A stretch of 64,000 nucleotides of DNA from Brachycybe producta (GCA_036925085.1 JAUPFP010000208.1:1-64000), one strand, 5' to 3'. Numbered from the stretch's first letter, positions 1 to 11,663 are shown. Program-made: numbers and translations. The notes: a model not told the origin generated them from the sequence alone.

Positions 1-82
1 AGTTAACTGTAATAAGTATTTTTTGAAGTGGAGAGTTAACTTATTTAGATCTTTCGAAAGTTGAACTTGTACATTTCGGGGT

Positions 83-200
83 GTCAACGGCCATACCACG
101 TTGAACACACTGGTTCTCATCCGATCACCAAAGTTAAGCAACATTGGGCCCAGTCAGTTCTTGGATGGGGGACTGCCTGGGAATACTGGGTGTTGTTGGT
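83..200 (+). rRNA. 5S rRNA copy 1
   Basis: T17C, A77T, T88G; class S. Same gene sequence as copy 9. T17C leaves a C/A mismatch with A61 in helix II. Confidence 0.93.
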
Positions 201-355
201 GTATTTCTTTTCATTTATTAAATAATGGGAATCATCTATTAATAACTGGCATGATAAAATTGAACACGTATTTTATATAAATAACTGAAAATGCACACAA
301 TAATAGTTAACTGTAATAAGTATTTTTTTGAAGTGGAGAGTTAACTTATTTAGAT

Positions 356-365
356 CTTTCGAAAG
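356..365 (+). promoter_or_regulatory. Upstream palindrome CTTTCGAAAG at -32 to -23 (shown for copy 2)
   Basis: A 10-bp perfect palindrome at the same distance upstream of nearly every copy, preceded by TTATTTAGAT (-42 to -33) and followed by the overlapping palindrome AAGTTGAACTT. Animal 5S genes often need an upstream element near -30 in addition to the internal promoter. The role here is inferred from position and conservation. Copies 17, 18, 40, 47, 66, 73, 95, 100, 118, 162, 172, 182 and 200 have it altered. Confidence 0.45.
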
Positions 366-387
366 TTGAACTTGTACATTTTGGGGT

Positions 388-505
388 GTCAACGGCCATA
401 CCATGTTGAACACACTGGTTCTCATCCGATCACCAAAGTTAAGCAACATTGGGCCCAGTCAGTACTTGGATGGGTGACTGCCTGGGAATACTGGGTGTTG
501 TTGGT
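388..505 (+). rRNA. 5S rRNA copy 2
   Basis: Exact consensus gene with class S end; 5S RNA is the small RNA of the large ribosomal subunit, and all helices I-V can form. Confidence 0.96.
438..484 (+). promoter_or_regulatory. RNA polymerase III type 1 internal control region (shown for copy 2)
   Basis: In 5S genes TFIIIA binds an internal region of A box, intermediate element and C box. In this consensus copy the A box is GTTAAGCAAC (438-447), and the C box is TGGATGGGTGACTGCCTG (467-484). The same region is at nt 51-97 of every copy. It is intact in most and changed in the T53G, G56A, A54T, G81A/G82A and C95T lineages noted below. Confidence 0.8.
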
Positions 506-512
506 GTATTTC

Positions 513-516
513 TTTT
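513..516 (+). terminator. Class S RNA polymerase III terminator (shown for copy 2)
   Basis: The class S downstream flank reads GTATTTCTTTTC, so the first run of four T starts 8 nt after nt 118. It is weaker than the L form; most S spacers have a second T6 run a few bases on, while this copy has TTTATT instead. Confidence 0.6.
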
Positions 517-692
517 CATTTATTAAATAATGGGAATCATCTATTAATAACTGGCATGATAAAATTGAACACGTATTTTATATAAATAACTGAAAATGCA
601 CACAATAATAGTTAACTGTAATAAGTATTTTTTTGAAGTGGAGAGTTAACTTATTTAGATCTTTCGAAAGTTGAACTTGTACATTTTGGGGT

Positions 693-810
693 GTCAACGG
701 CCATACAATGTTGAACACACTGGATCTCATCCGATCACCAAAGTTAAGCAACATTGGGCCCAGTCAGTACTTGGATGGGTGACTGGCTGGGAATACTGGG
801 TGTTGTTGGC
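693..810 (+). rRNA. 5S rRNA copy 3
   Basis: C15A, T32A, C94G; class L. First of the ACAATG/GGATCTC lineage. Confidence 0.93.
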
Positions 811-997
811 ATAATTTTTTTCTATTTTTTAAATAAAGGGAATCATATATTAATAACTGGCATGATAAAATTGAACATTTATTTTATATAAATAACTGAA
901 AATGCACACAATAATAGTAAACTGTAATAAGTATTTTTTGAAGTGGAGAGTTAACTTATTTAGATCTTTCGAAAGTTGAACTTGTACATTTTGGTGG

Positions 998-1115
998 GTC
1001 AATAGCCATACCTTGTTGAACACACTGGTTCTCATCCGATCACCAATGTTAAGCAACATTGGGCCCAGTCAGTACTTGGATGGTTGACTGCCTGGGAATA
1101 CTGGGTGTTGTTGGC
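998..1115 (+). rRNA. 5S rRNA copy 4
   Basis: C6T, G7A, A16T, A50T, G87T; class L. Also has GGGT before nt 1 changed to GTGG. Confidence 0.92.
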
Positions 1116-1302
1116 ATAATTTTTTTCTATTTTTTAAATAATGGGAATCATATATTAATAACTGGCATGATAAAATTGAACACTTATTTTATATAAATAA
1201 CTGAAAATGCAAACAATAATAGTTAACTGTAATAAGTATTTTTTGAAGTGGAGAGTTAACTTATTTAGATCTTTCGAAAGTTGTACTTGTACATTTTGGG
1301 GT

Positions 1303-1420
1303 GTCAATGGCCATACCACGTTGAACACACTGGTTCTCATCCTATCACCAAAGTTAAGCAACATTGGGCCCAGTCAGTTCTTGGATGGGTGACTGCCTGG
1401 GAATACTGGGTGTTGTTGGT
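1303..1420 (+). rRNA. 5S rRNA copy 5
   Basis: C6T, T17C, G41T, A77T; class S. Upstream flank TTGTACTTG instead of TTGAACTTG. Confidence 0.93.
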
Positions 1421-1606
1421 GTATTTCTTTTCATTTTTTAAATAATGGGAATCATCTATTAATAACTGGCATGATAAAATTGAACACTGATTTTATATAA
1501 ATAACTAAAAATGCAAACAATAATAGTTAACTGTAATAAGTATTTTTTGAAGTGGAGAGTTAACTTATTTAGATCTTTCGAAAGTTGTACTTGTACATTT
1601 TGGGGT

Positions 1607-1724
1607 GTCAACGGCCATACCACGTTGAACACACTGGTTCTCATCCTATCACCAAAGTTAAGCAACATTGGGCCCAGTCAGTTCTTGGATGGGTGACTGC
1701 CTGGGAATACTGGGTGTTGTTGGT
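1607..1724 (+). rRNA. 5S rRNA copy 6
   Basis: T17C, G41T, A77T; class S. Near-duplicate of copy 5. Confidence 0.93.
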
Positions 1725-1912
1725 GTATTTCTTTTCATTTTTTAAATAATGGGAATCATCTATTAATAACTGGCATGATAAAATTGAACACTGATTTTAT
1801 ATAAATAACTGAAAATGCACACAATAATAGTTAACTGTAATAAGTATTTTTTTTGAAGTGGAGAGTTAACTTATTTAGATCTTTCGAAAGTTGAACTTGT
1901 ACATTTTGGGGT

Positions 1913-2030
1913 GTCAACGGCCATACCATGTTGAACACACTGGTTCTCATCCGATCACCAAAGTTAAGCAACATTGGGCCCAGTCTGTACTTGGATGGGT
2001 GACTGCCTGGGAATACTGGGTGTTGTTGGC
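1913..2030 (+). rRNA. 5S rRNA copy 7
   Basis: A74T only; class L. Confidence 0.94.
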
Positions 2031-2217
2031 ATAATTTTTTTCTATTTTTTAAATAATGGGAATCATATATTAATAACTGGCATGATAAAATTGACCACTT
2101 ATTTTATATAAATAACTGAAAATGCACACAATAATAGTTAACTGTAATAAGTATTTTTTGAAGTGGAGAGTTAACTTATTTAGATCTTTCGAAAGTTGAA
2201 CTTGTACATTTTGGGGT

Positions 2218-2335
2218 GTCAACGGCCATACCATGTTGAACACACTGGTTCACATCCGATCACCAAAGTTAAGCAACATTGGGCCCAGTCAGTACTCGGA
2301 TGGGTGACTGCCTGGGAATACTGGGTGTTGTTGGC
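2218..2335 (+). rRNA. 5S rRNA copy 8
   Basis: T35A, T80C; class L. T80C keeps a CpG (CTCGGATG). Confidence 0.93.
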
Positions 2336-2522
2336 ATAATTTTTTTCTATTTTTTAAATAATGGGAATCATATATTAATAACTGGCATGATAAAATTGAA
2401 CACTTATTTTATATAAATAACTGAAAATGCACACAATAGTAGTTAACTGTAATAAGTATTTTTTGAAGTGGAGAGTTAACTTATTTAGATCTTTCGAAAG
2501 TTGAACTTGTACATTTCGGGGT

Positions 2523-2640
2523 GTCAACGGCCATACCACGTTGAACACACTGGTTCTCATCCGATCACCAAAGTTAAGCAACATTGGGCCCAGTCAGTTC
2601 TTGGATGGGGGACTGCCTGGGAATACTGGGTGTTGTTGGT
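2523..2640 (+). rRNA. 5S rRNA copy 9
   Basis: T17C, A77T, T88G; class S. Identical gene to copy 1. Confidence 0.93.
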
Positions 2641-2826
2641 GTATTTCTTTTCATTTATTAAATAATGGGAATCATCTATTAATAACTGGCATGATAAAAT
2701 TGAACACGTATTTTATATAAACAACTGAAAATGCACACAATAATAGTTAACTGTAATAAGTATTTTTTGAAGTGGAGAGTTAACTTATTTAGATCTTTCG
2801 AAAGTTGAACTTGTACATTTTCGGGT

Positions 2827-2944
2827 GTCAACGACCATACCATGTTGAACACACTGGTTCTCATCTGATCACCAAAGTTAAGCAACATTGGGCCCAGTCA
2901 GTACTTGGATTGGTGACTGCCTGGGAATACTGGGTGTTGTTGGT
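2827..2944 (+). rRNA. 5S rRNA copy 10
   Basis: G8A, C40T, G85T; class S. Upstream flank ATTTTCGGGT. Confidence 0.93.
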
Positions 2945-3130
2945 GTATTTCTTTTCATTTTTTAAATAATGGGAATCATCTATTAATAACTGGCATAATA
3001 AAATTGAACACTTATTTTATATAAATAACAGAAAATGCACACAATAATAGTTAACTGTAATAAGTATTTTTTGAAGTGGAGAGTTAACTTATTTAGATCT
3101 TTCGAAAGTTGAACTTGTACATTTTGGGGT

Positions 3131-3248
3131 GTCAACGGCCATACCATGTTGAACACACTGGTTCTCATCCGATCACCAAAGTTAAGCAACATTGGGCCCA
3201 GTCAGTACTTGGATGGGTGACTGCCTGGGAATACTGGGTGTTGTTGGC
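3131..3248 (+). rRNA. 5S rRNA copy 11
   Basis: Exact consensus; class L with T7 terminator. Confidence 0.96.
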
Positions 3249-3252
3249 ATAA

Positions 3253-3259
3253 TTTTTTT
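3253..3259 (+). terminator. Class L RNA polymerase III terminator (shown for copy 11)
   Basis: Seven T beginning 5 nt after nt 118, backed up by a T6 run at 3263-3268. This is the strong form found after all L-class copies, with T6-T9 variants. Confidence 0.75.
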
Positions 3260-3435
3260 CTATTTTTTAAATAATGGGAATCATATATTAATAACTGGCA
3301 TGATAAAATTGAACACTTATTTTATATAAATAACTGAAAATGCACACAATAATAGTTAACTGTAATAAGTATTTTTTGAAGTGGAGAGTTAATTTATTTA
3401 GATCTTTCGAAAGTTGAACTTGTACATTTTTGTGT

Positions 3436-3553
3436 GTCAATAGCCATACCATGTTGAACACACTGGTTCTCATCCGATCACCAACGTTAAGCAACATTGG
3501 GCCCAGTCAGTACTTGGATGGTTGACTGCCTGGGAATACTGGGTGTTGTTGGC
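3436..3553 (+). rRNA. 5S rRNA copy 12
   Basis: C6T, G7A, A50C, G87T; class L. Confidence 0.93.
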
Positions 3554-3740
3554 ATAATTTTTTTCTGTTTTTTAAATAATGGGAATCATATATTAATAAT
3601 TGGCATGATAAAATTGAACACTTATTTTATATAAATAACTGAAAATGCAAACAATAATAGTTAACTGTAATAAGTATTTTTTGAAGTGGAGAGTTAACTT
3701 ATTTAGATCTTTCGAAAGTTGTACTTGTACATTTTGGGGT

Positions 3741-3858
3741 GTCAACGGCCATATCACGTTGAACACACTGGTTCTCATCCGATCACCAAAGTTAAGCAAC
3801 ATTGGGCCCAGTCAGTTCTTGGATGGCTGACTGCCTGGGAATACTGGGTGTTGTTGGT
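3741..3858 (+). rRNA. 5S rRNA copy 13
   Basis: C14T, T17C, A77T, G87C; class S. Confidence 0.92.
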
Positions 3859-4045
3859 GTATTTCTTTTCATTTTTTAAATAATGGGAATCATCTATTAA
3901 TAACTGGCATGATAAAATTGAACACTGATTTTATATAAATAACTGAAAATGCACACAATAATAGTTAACTGTAATAAGTATTTTTTTGAAGTGGAGAGTT
4001 AACTTATTTAGATCTTTCGAAAGTTGAACTTGTACATTTTGGGGT

Positions 4046-4163
4046 GTCAACGGCCATACCATGTTGAACACACTGGTTCCCCTCCGATCACCAAAGTTAA
4101 GCAACATTGGGCCCAGTCAGTACTTGGATGGGGGACTGCCTGGGAATACTGGGTGTTGTTGGT
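4046..4163 (+). rRNA. 5S rRNA copy 14
   Basis: T35C, A37C, T88G; class S. Loop reads GTTCCCCTCC. Confidence 0.92.
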
Positions 4164-4350
4164 GTATTTCTTTTCATTTTTTAAATAATGGGAATCATCT
4201 ATTAATAACTGGCATGATAAAATTGAACACTTATTTTATATAAATAACTGAAATTGCACACAATAATAGTTAACTGTAATAAGTATTTTTTTGAAGTGGA
4301 GAGTTAACTTATTTAGATCTTTCGAAAGTTGAACTTGTACATTTTGGGGT

Positions 4351-4468
4351 GTCAACGGCCATACCATGTTGAACACACTGGTTCTCATCTGATCACCAAA
4401 GTTAAGCAACATTGGGCCTAGGCAGTACTTGAATGGGTGACTGCCTGGGAATACTGGGTGTTGTTGGC
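4351..4468 (+). rRNA. 5S rRNA copy 15
   Basis: C40T, C69T, T72G, G82A; class L. CCTAGG at the helix V arm; G72 faces A103. Confidence 0.92.
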
Positions 4469-4656
4469 ATTATTTTTTTCTAATTTTTAAATAATGGGAA
4501 TCATATATTAATAACTGGCATGATAAAATTGAACACTTATTTTATATAAATAACTGAAAATGCACACAATAATAGTTACCTGTAATAAGTATTTTTTTGA
4601 AGTGGAGAGTTAACTTATTTAGATCTTTCGAAAGTTGAACTTGTACATTTTGGGGT

Positions 4657-4775
4657 GTCAATGGCCATACCATGTTGAACGCACTGGTTCTCATCCGATC
4701 ACCAAAGTTAAGCAACATTGGGGCCCAGTCAGTACTTGGATGGGTGACTGTATGGGAATACTGGGTGTTGTTGGT
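4657..4775 (+). rRNA. 5S rRNA copy 16 (119 nt)
   Basis: C6T, A25G, C94T, C95A and one extra G in the G-run at nt 64-66; class S. The extra base disturbs the helix II/V junction. Confidence 0.88.
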
Positions 4776-4959
4776 GTATTTCTTTTCATTTTTTAAATAA
4801 TGGGAATCATCTATTAATAACTGGCATGATAAAATTGAACTTATTTTATATAAATAACTGAAAATGCACACAATAATAGTTTACTGTAATAAGTATTTTT
4901 TGTAGTGGAGAGTTAACTTATTTAGATCTTTCAAAAGTTGAACTTGTACATTTTGGGGT

Positions 4960-5077
4960 GTCAACGGCCATACCATGTTGAACACACTGGTTCTCATCCG
5001 ATCACCAAAGTTAAGCAACATTGGGCCCAGTCAGTACTTGGATGGGGGACTGCCTGGGAATACTGTGTGTTGTTGGT
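4960..5077 (+). rRNA. 5S rRNA copy 17
   Basis: T88G, G107T; class S. G107T mismatches C68 in helix V. Confidence 0.92.
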
Positions 5078-5263
5078 GTATTTCTTTTCATTTTTTAAAT
5101 AATGGAAATCATCTATTAATAACTGGCATGATAAAATTGAACACTTATTTTATATAAATAACTGAAAATGCACACAATAATAGTTAACTGTAATAAGTAT
5201 TTTTTGAAGTGGAGAGTTAACTTATTTAGATCTTTCAAAAGTTGAACTTGTACATTTTGGGGT

Positions 5264-5381
5264 GTCAACAGCCATACCATGTTGAACACATTGATTCTCA
5301 TCCAATCACCAAAGTTAAGCAACATTGGGCCCAGTCAGTACTTGGATGGGTGACTGCCTGGGAATACTGGGTGTTGTTGGT
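5264..5381 (+). rRNA. 5S rRNA copy 18
   Basis: G7A, C28T, G31A, G41A; class S. Upstream palindrome changed to TTTCAAAA. Confidence 0.92.
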
Positions 5382-5567
5382 GTATTTCTTTTCATTTATT
5401 AAATAATGGGAATCATCTATTAATAACTGGCATGATAAAATTGAACACTTATTTTATATAAATAACTGAAAATGCACACAATAATAGTTAACTGTAATAA
5501 GTATTTTTTGAAGTGGAGAGTTAACTTATTTAGATCTTTCGAAAGTTGAACTTGTACATTTTGGGGT

Positions 5568-5685
5568 GTCAACGGCCATACTATGTTGAACACACTGGTT
5601 CTCATCCGATCACCAAAGTTAAGCAACATTGGGCCCAGTCAGTACTTGGATGGGTGACTGCCTGGGAATACTGGGTGTTGTTGGT
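5568..5685 (+). rRNA. 5S rRNA copy 19
   Basis: C15T only; class S. Confidence 0.94.
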
Positions 5686-5871
5686 GTATTTCTTTTCATT
5701 TTTTAAATAATGGGAATCATCTATTAATAACTGGCATGATAAAATTGAACACTTATTTTATATAAATAACTGAAAATGCACACAATAATAGTTAACTGTA
5801 ATAAGTATTTTTTGAAGTGGAGAGTTAACTTATTTAGATCTTTCGAAAGTTGAACTTGTACATTTTCGGGT

Positions 5872-5989
5872 GTCAATGGCCATACAATGTTGAACACACT
5901 GGATCTCATCCAATCACCAAAGTTAAGCAACATTGGGCCCAGTCAGTACTTGGATGGGTGACTGGCTGGGAATACTGGGTGTTGTTGGC
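5872..5989 (+). rRNA. 5S rRNA copy 20
   Basis: C6T, C15A, T32A, G41A, C94G; class L. Copy 3 lineage. Confidence 0.92.
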
Positions 5990-6176
5990 ATAATTTTTTT
6001 CTATTTTTTAAATAATGGGAATCATATATTAATAACTGGCATGATAAAATTGAACACTTATTTTATATAAATAACTGAAAATGCACACAATAATAGTTAA
6101 CTGTAATAAGTATTTTTTGAAGTGGAGAGTTAACTTATTTAGATCTTTCGAAAGTTGAACTTGTACATTTTCGGGT

Positions 6177-6294
6177 GTCAACGACCATACCATGTTGAAC
6201 ACACTGGTTCTCATCTGATCACCAAAATTAAGCAACATTGGGCCCAGTCAGTACTTGGATTGGTGACTGCCTGGGAATACTGGGTGTTGTTGGT
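6177..6294 (+). rRNA. 5S rRNA copy 21
   Basis: G8A, C40T, G51A, G85T; class S. Copy 10 lineage. Confidence 0.92.
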
Positions 6295-6480
6295 GTATTT
6301 CTTTTCATTTTTTAAATAATGGGAATCATCTATTAATAACTGGCATGATAAAATTGAACACTTATTTTATATAAATAACTGAAAATGCACACAATAATAG
6401 TTAACTGTAATAAGTATTTTTTGAAGTGGAGAGTTAACTTATTTAGATCTTTCGAAAGTTGAACTTGTACATTTTCGGGT

Positions 6481-6598
6481 GTCAACGACCATACCATGTT
6501 GAACACACTGGTTCTCATCCGATCACCAAAGTTAAGCAACATTGGGCCCAGTCAGTACTTGGTTGGGTGACTGCCTGGAAATACTGGGTGTTGTTGGC
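6481..6598 (+). rRNA. 5S rRNA copy 22
   Basis: G8A, A83T, G99A; class L. Confidence 0.92.
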
Positions 6599-6785
6599 AT
6601 AATTTTTTTCTATTTTTTAAATAATGGGAATCATATATTAATAACTGGCATGATAAAATTGACCACTTATTTTATATAAATAACTGAAAATGCACACAAT
6701 AATAGTTAACTGTAATAAGTATTTTTTGAAGTGGAGAGTTAACTTATTTAGATCTTTCGAAAGTTGAACTTGTACATTTTGGTGT

Positions 6786-6903
6786 GTCAGCGGCCATACT
6801 ATGTTGAACACACTGGTTTTCATCCGATCACCAAAGTTAAGCAACATTGGGCCCAGTCAGTACTTAGATGGGTGACTGCCTGGGAATACTGGGTGTTGTT
6901 GGC
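6786..6903 (+). rRNA. 5S rRNA copy 23
   Basis: A5G, C15T, C34T, G81A; class L. Confidence 0.92.
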
Positions 6904-7090
6904 ATAATTTTTTTCTATTTTTTAAATAATGGGAATCATATATTAATAACTGGCATGATAAAATTGAACACTTATTTTATATAAATAACTGAAAATGCAC
7001 ACAATAATAGTTAACTGTAATAAGTATTTTTTTAAGTGGAGAGTTAACTTATTTAGATCTTTCGAAAGTTGAACTTGTACATTTTGGGAT

Positions 7091-7208
7091 GTCAATGGCC
7101 ATACTATGTTGAACACACTGGTTTTCATACAATCACCAAAGTTAAGCAACATTGGGCCCAGTCAGTACTTAAATGGGTGACTGCCTGGGAATACTGGGTG
7201 TTGTTGGC
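7091..7208 (+). rRNA. 5S rRNA copy 24
   Basis: C6T, C15T, C34T, C39A, G41A, G81A, G82A; class L. The C box begins TTAAATGGG. Confidence 0.9.
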
Positions 7209-7395
7209 ATAATTTTTTTCTATTTTTTAAATAATGGGAATCATATATTAATAACTGGCATGATAAAATTGAACACTTATTTTATATAAATAACTGAAAA
7301 TGCACACAATAATAGTTAACTGTAATAAGTATTTTTTGAAGTGGAGAGTTAACTTATTTAGATCTTTCGAAAGTTGAACTTGTACGTTTTGGGGC

Positions 7396-7513
7396 GTCAA
7401 TGGCCATACCATGTTGAACACACTGGTTCTCATCCGATCACCAAAGTTAAGCAACATTGGGCCCAGTCAGTACTTGGATGGGTGACTGCCTGGGAATACT
7501 GTGTGTTGTTGGC
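7396..7513 (+). rRNA. 5S rRNA copy 25
   Basis: C6T, G107T; class L. Confidence 0.93.
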
Positions 7514-7700
7514 ATAATTTTTTTCTATTTTTTAAATAATGGGAATCATATATTAATAACTGGCATGATAAAATTGAACACTTATTTTATATAAATAACT
7601 GAAAATGCACACAATAATAGTTAACTGTAATAAGTATTTTTTGAAGTGGAGAGTTAACTTATTTAGATCTTTCGAAAGTTGAACTTGTACATTTTGGTGT

Positions 7701-7818
7701 GTCAATAGCCATACCTTGTTGAACACACTGGTTCTCATCCGATCACCAATGTTAAGCAACATTGGGCCCAGTCAGTACTTGGATGGTTGACTGCCTGGGA
7801 ATACTGGGTGTTGTTGGC
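7701..7818 (+). rRNA. 5S rRNA copy 26
   Basis: C6T, G7A, A16T, A50T, G87T; class L with an unbroken T9 terminator directly after CA. Confidence 0.92.
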
Positions 7819-8004
7819 ATTTTTTTTTCTATTTTTTAAATAATGGGAATCATATATTAATAACTGGCATGATAAAATTGAACACTTATTTTATATAAAT
7901 AACTGAAAATGCAAACAATAATAGTTAACTGTAATAAGTATTTTTTGAAGTGGAGAGTTAACTTATTTAGATCTTTCGAAAGTTGTACTTGTACATTTTG
8001 GGGT

Positions 8005-8122
8005 GTCAACGGCCATACCACGTTGAACACACTGGTTCTCATCCTATCACCAAAGTTAAGCAACATTGGGCCCAGTCAGTTCTTGGATGGGTGACTGCCT
8101 GGGAATACTGGGTGTTGTTGGT
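8005..8122 (+). rRNA. 5S rRNA copy 27
   Basis: T17C, G41T, A77T; class S. Confidence 0.93.
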
Positions 8123-8310
8123 GTATTTCTTTTCATTTTTTAAATAATGGGAATCATCTATTAATAACTGGCATGATAAAATTGAACACTGATTTTATAT
8201 AAATAACTGAAAATGCACACAATAATAGTTAACTGTAATAAGTATTTTTTTTGAAGTGGAGAGTTAACTTATTTAAATCTTTCGAAAGTTGAACTTGTAC
8301 ATTTTGGGGT

Positions 8311-8428
8311 GTCAACGGCCATACCATGTTGAACACACTGGTTCTCATCCGATCACCAAAGTTAAGCAACATTGGGCCCAGTCTGTACTTGGATGGGTGA
8401 CTGCCTGGGAATACTGGGTGTTGTTGGC
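8311..8428 (+). rRNA. 5S rRNA copy 28
   Basis: A74T; class L. Copies 25-28 repeat the order of 34-37 and 39-42. Confidence 0.93.
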
Positions 8429-8615
8429 ATAATTTTTTTCTATTTTTTAAATAATGGGAATCATATATTAATAACTGGCATGATAAAATTGAACACTTAT
8501 TTTGTATAAATAACTGAAAATGCAAACAATAATAGTTAACTGTAATAAGTATTTTTTGAAGTGGAGAGTTAACTTATTTAGATCTTTCGAAAGTTGAACT
8601 TGTACATTTTGGGGT

Positions 8616-8733
8616 GTCAACGGCCATACCATGTTGAACACATTGGTTCTCATCCAATCACCAAAGTTAAGCAACATTGGGCCCAGTCAGTACTTGGATG
8701 GGTGACTGCCTGAGAATACTGGGTGTTGTTGGT
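8616..8733 (+). rRNA. 5S rRNA copy 29
   Basis: C28T, G41A, G98A; class S. Confidence 0.92.
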
Positions 8734-8919
8734 GTATTTCTTTTCATTTTTTAAATAATGGGAATCATCTATTAATAACTGGCATGATAAAATTGAACAC
8801 TGATTTTATATAAATAACTGAAAATGCACACAATAATAGTTAACTGTAATAAGTATTTTTTGAAGTGGAGAGTTAACTTATTTAGATCTTTCGAAAGTTG
8901 AACTTGTACATTTTGGGGT

Positions 8920-9037
8920 GTCAACGGCTATACCATGTTGAACACACTGGTTCTCATCCGATCACCAATGTGAAGCAACATTGGGCCCAGTCAGTACTTG
9001 GATGGGTGACTGCTTGGGAATACTGGGTGTTGTTGGC
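8920..9037 (+). rRNA. 5S rRNA copy 30
   Basis: C10T, A50T, T53G, C95T; class L. T53G changes the A box to GTGAAGC. Confidence 0.91.
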
Positions 9038-9224
9038 ATAATTTTTTTTCTATTTTTAAATAATGGGAATCATATATTAATAACTGGCATGATAAAATTG
9101 AACACTTATTTTATATAAATAACTGAAAATGCACACAATAATAGTTAACTGTAATAAGTATTTTTTGAAGTGGAGAGTTAACTGATTTAGATCTTTCGAA
9201 AGTTGAACTTGTACATTTTTGGGT

Positions 9225-9342
9225 GTCAACGGCCATACCATGTTGAACACACTGGTTCTCATCTGATCACCAAAGTTAAGCAACATTGGGCCCAGTCAGT
9301 ACTTGGATGGGTGACTGCCTGGGAATACTGGGTGTTGTTGGT
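9225..9342 (+). rRNA. 5S rRNA copy 31
   Basis: C40T only; class S. Confidence 0.94.
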
Positions 9343-9529
9343 GTATTTCTTTTCATTTATTAAATAATGGGAATCATCTATTAATAACTGGCATGATAAA
9401 ATTGAACACGTATTTTATATAAATAACTGAAAATGCACACAATAATAGTTAACTGTAATAAGTATTTTTTTGAAGTGGAGAGTTAACTTATTTAGATCTT
9501 TCGAAAGTTGAACTTGTACATTTTTTGGT

Positions 9530-9647
9530 GTCAACGGCCATAAAATGTTGAACACACTGGATCTCATCCGATCACCAAAGTTAAGCAACATCGGGCCCAG
9601 TCAGTACTTGGATGGGTGACTGGCTGGGAATACTGGGTGTTGTTGGC
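9530..9647 (+). rRNA. 5S rRNA copy 32
   Basis: C14A, C15A, T32A, T63C, C94G; class L. Confidence 0.91.
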
Positions 9648-9835
9648 ATAATTTTTTTCTATTTTTTAAATAATGGGAATCATATATTAATAACTGGCAT
9701 GATAAAATTGAACACTTATTTTATATAAATAACTGAAAATGCACACAATAATAGTTAACTGTAATAAGTATTTTTTTTAAGTGGAGAGTTAACTTATTTA
9801 GATCTTTCGAAAGTTGAACTTGTACATTTTGGGAT

Positions 9836-9953
9836 GTCAACGGCCATACTATGTTGAACACACTGGTTTTCATCCGATCACCAAAGTTAAGCAACATTGG
9901 GCCCAGTCAGTACTTAAATGGGTGACTGCCTGGGAATACTGGGTGTTGTTGGC
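9836..9953 (+). rRNA. 5S rRNA copy 33
   Basis: C15T, C34T, G81A, G82A; class L. Confidence 0.92.
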
Positions 9954-10140
9954 ATAATTTTTTTCTATTTTTTAAATAATGGGAATCATATATTAATAAC
10001 TGGCATGGTAAAATTGAACACTTATTTTATATAAATAACTGAAAATGCACACAATAATAGTTAACTGTAATAAGTATTTTTTGAAGTGGAGAGTTAACTT
10101 ATTTAGATCTTTCGAAAGTTGAACTTGTACGTTTTGGGGT

Positions 10141-10258
10141 GTCAATGGCCATACCATGTTGAACACACTGGTTCTCATCCGATCACCAAAGTTAAGCAAC
10201 ATTGGGCCCAGTCAGTACTTGGATGGGTGACTGCCTGGGAATACTGTGTGTTGTTGGC
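10141..10258 (+). rRNA. 5S rRNA copy 34
   Basis: C6T, G107T; class L. Confidence 0.93.
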
Positions 10259-10445
10259 ATAATTTTTTTCTATTTTTTAAATAATGGGAATCATATATTA
10301 CTAACTGGCATGATAAAATTGAACACTTATTTTATATAAATAACTGAAAATGCACACAATAATAGTAAACTGTAATAAGTATTTTTTGAAGTGGAGAGTT
10401 AACTTATTTAGATCTTTCGAAAGTTGAACTTGTACATTTTGGTGG

Positions 10446-10563
10446 GTCAATAGCCATACCTTGTTGAACACACTGGTTCTCATCCGATCACCAATGTTAA
10501 GCAACATTGGGCCCAGTCAGTACTTGGATGGTTGACTGCCTGGTAATACTGGGTGTTGTTGGC
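10446..10563 (+). rRNA. 5S rRNA copy 35
   Basis: C6T, G7A, A16T, A50T, G87T, G99T; class L. Copy 4 lineage with the same GTGG flank. Confidence 0.92.
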
Positions 10564-10750
10564 ATAATTTTTTTCTATTTTTTAAATAATGGGAATCATA
10601 TATTAATAACTGGCATGATAAAATTGAACACTTATTTTATATAAATAACTGAAAATGCAAACAATAATAGTTAACTGTAATAAGTATTTTTTGAAGTGGA
10701 GAGTTAACTTATTTAGATCTTTCGAAAGTTGTACTTGTACATTTTGGGGT

Positions 10751-10868
10751 GTCAATGGCCATACCACGTTGAACACACTGGTTCTCATCCTATCACCAAA
10801 GTTAAGCAACATTGGGCCCAGTCAGTTCTTGGATGGGTGACTGCCTGGGAATACTGGGTGTTGTTGGT
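10751..10868 (+). rRNA. 5S rRNA copy 36
   Basis: C6T, T17C, G41T, A77T; class S. Same gene as copy 5. Confidence 0.93.
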
Positions 10869-11054
10869 GTATTTCTTTTCATTTTTTAAATAATGGGAAT
10901 CATCTATTAATAACTGGCATGATAAAATTGAACACTGATTTTATATAAATAACTGAAAATGCAAACAATAATAGTTAACTGTAATAAGTATTTTTTGAAG
11001 TGGAGAGTTAACTTATTTAGATCTTTCGAAAGTTGTACTTGTACATTTTGGGGT

Positions 11055-11172
11055 GTCAACGGCCATACCACGTTGAACACACTGGTTCTCATCCTATCAC
11101 CAAAGTTAAGCAACATTGGGCCCAGTCTGTACTTGGATGGGTGACTGCCTGGGAATACTGGGTGTTGTTGGC
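11055..11172 (+). rRNA. 5S rRNA copy 37 (hybrid)
   Basis: T17C, G41T, A74T; class L. The first half is of the copy 6 type and the second half of the copy 7 type, so the exchange lies between nt 42 and 73. Confidence 0.92.
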
Positions 11173-11359
11173 ATAATTTTTTTCTATTTTTTAAATAATG
11201 GGAATCATATATTAATAACTGGCATGATAAAATTGAACACTTATTTTATATAAATAACTGAAAATGCACACAATAATAGTTAACCGTAATAAGTATTTTT
11301 TGAAGTGGAGAGTTAACTTATTTAGATCTTTCGAAAGTTGAACTTGTACATTTTGGTGT

Positions 11360-11477
11360 GTCAATAGCCATACCATGTTGAACACACTGGTTCTCATCCG
11401 ATCACCAAAGTTAAGCAACATTGGGCCCAGTCAGTTCTTGGATGGGTGACTGCCTGGGAATACTGGGTGTTGTTGGT
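11360..11477 (+). rRNA. 5S rRNA copy 38 (hybrid)
   Basis: C6T, G7A then A77T; class S. An L-type 5' half joined to an S-type 3' half. Confidence 0.92.
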
Positions 11478-11663
11478 GTATTTCTTTTCATTTTTTAAAT
11501 AATGGGAATCATCTATTAATAACTGGTATGATAAAATTGAACACTTATTTTATATAAATAACAGAAAATGCACACAATAATAGTTAACTGTAATAAGTAT
11601 TTTTTGAAGTGGAGAGTTAACTTATTTAGATCTTTCGAAAATTGAACTTGTACATTTTGGGGC

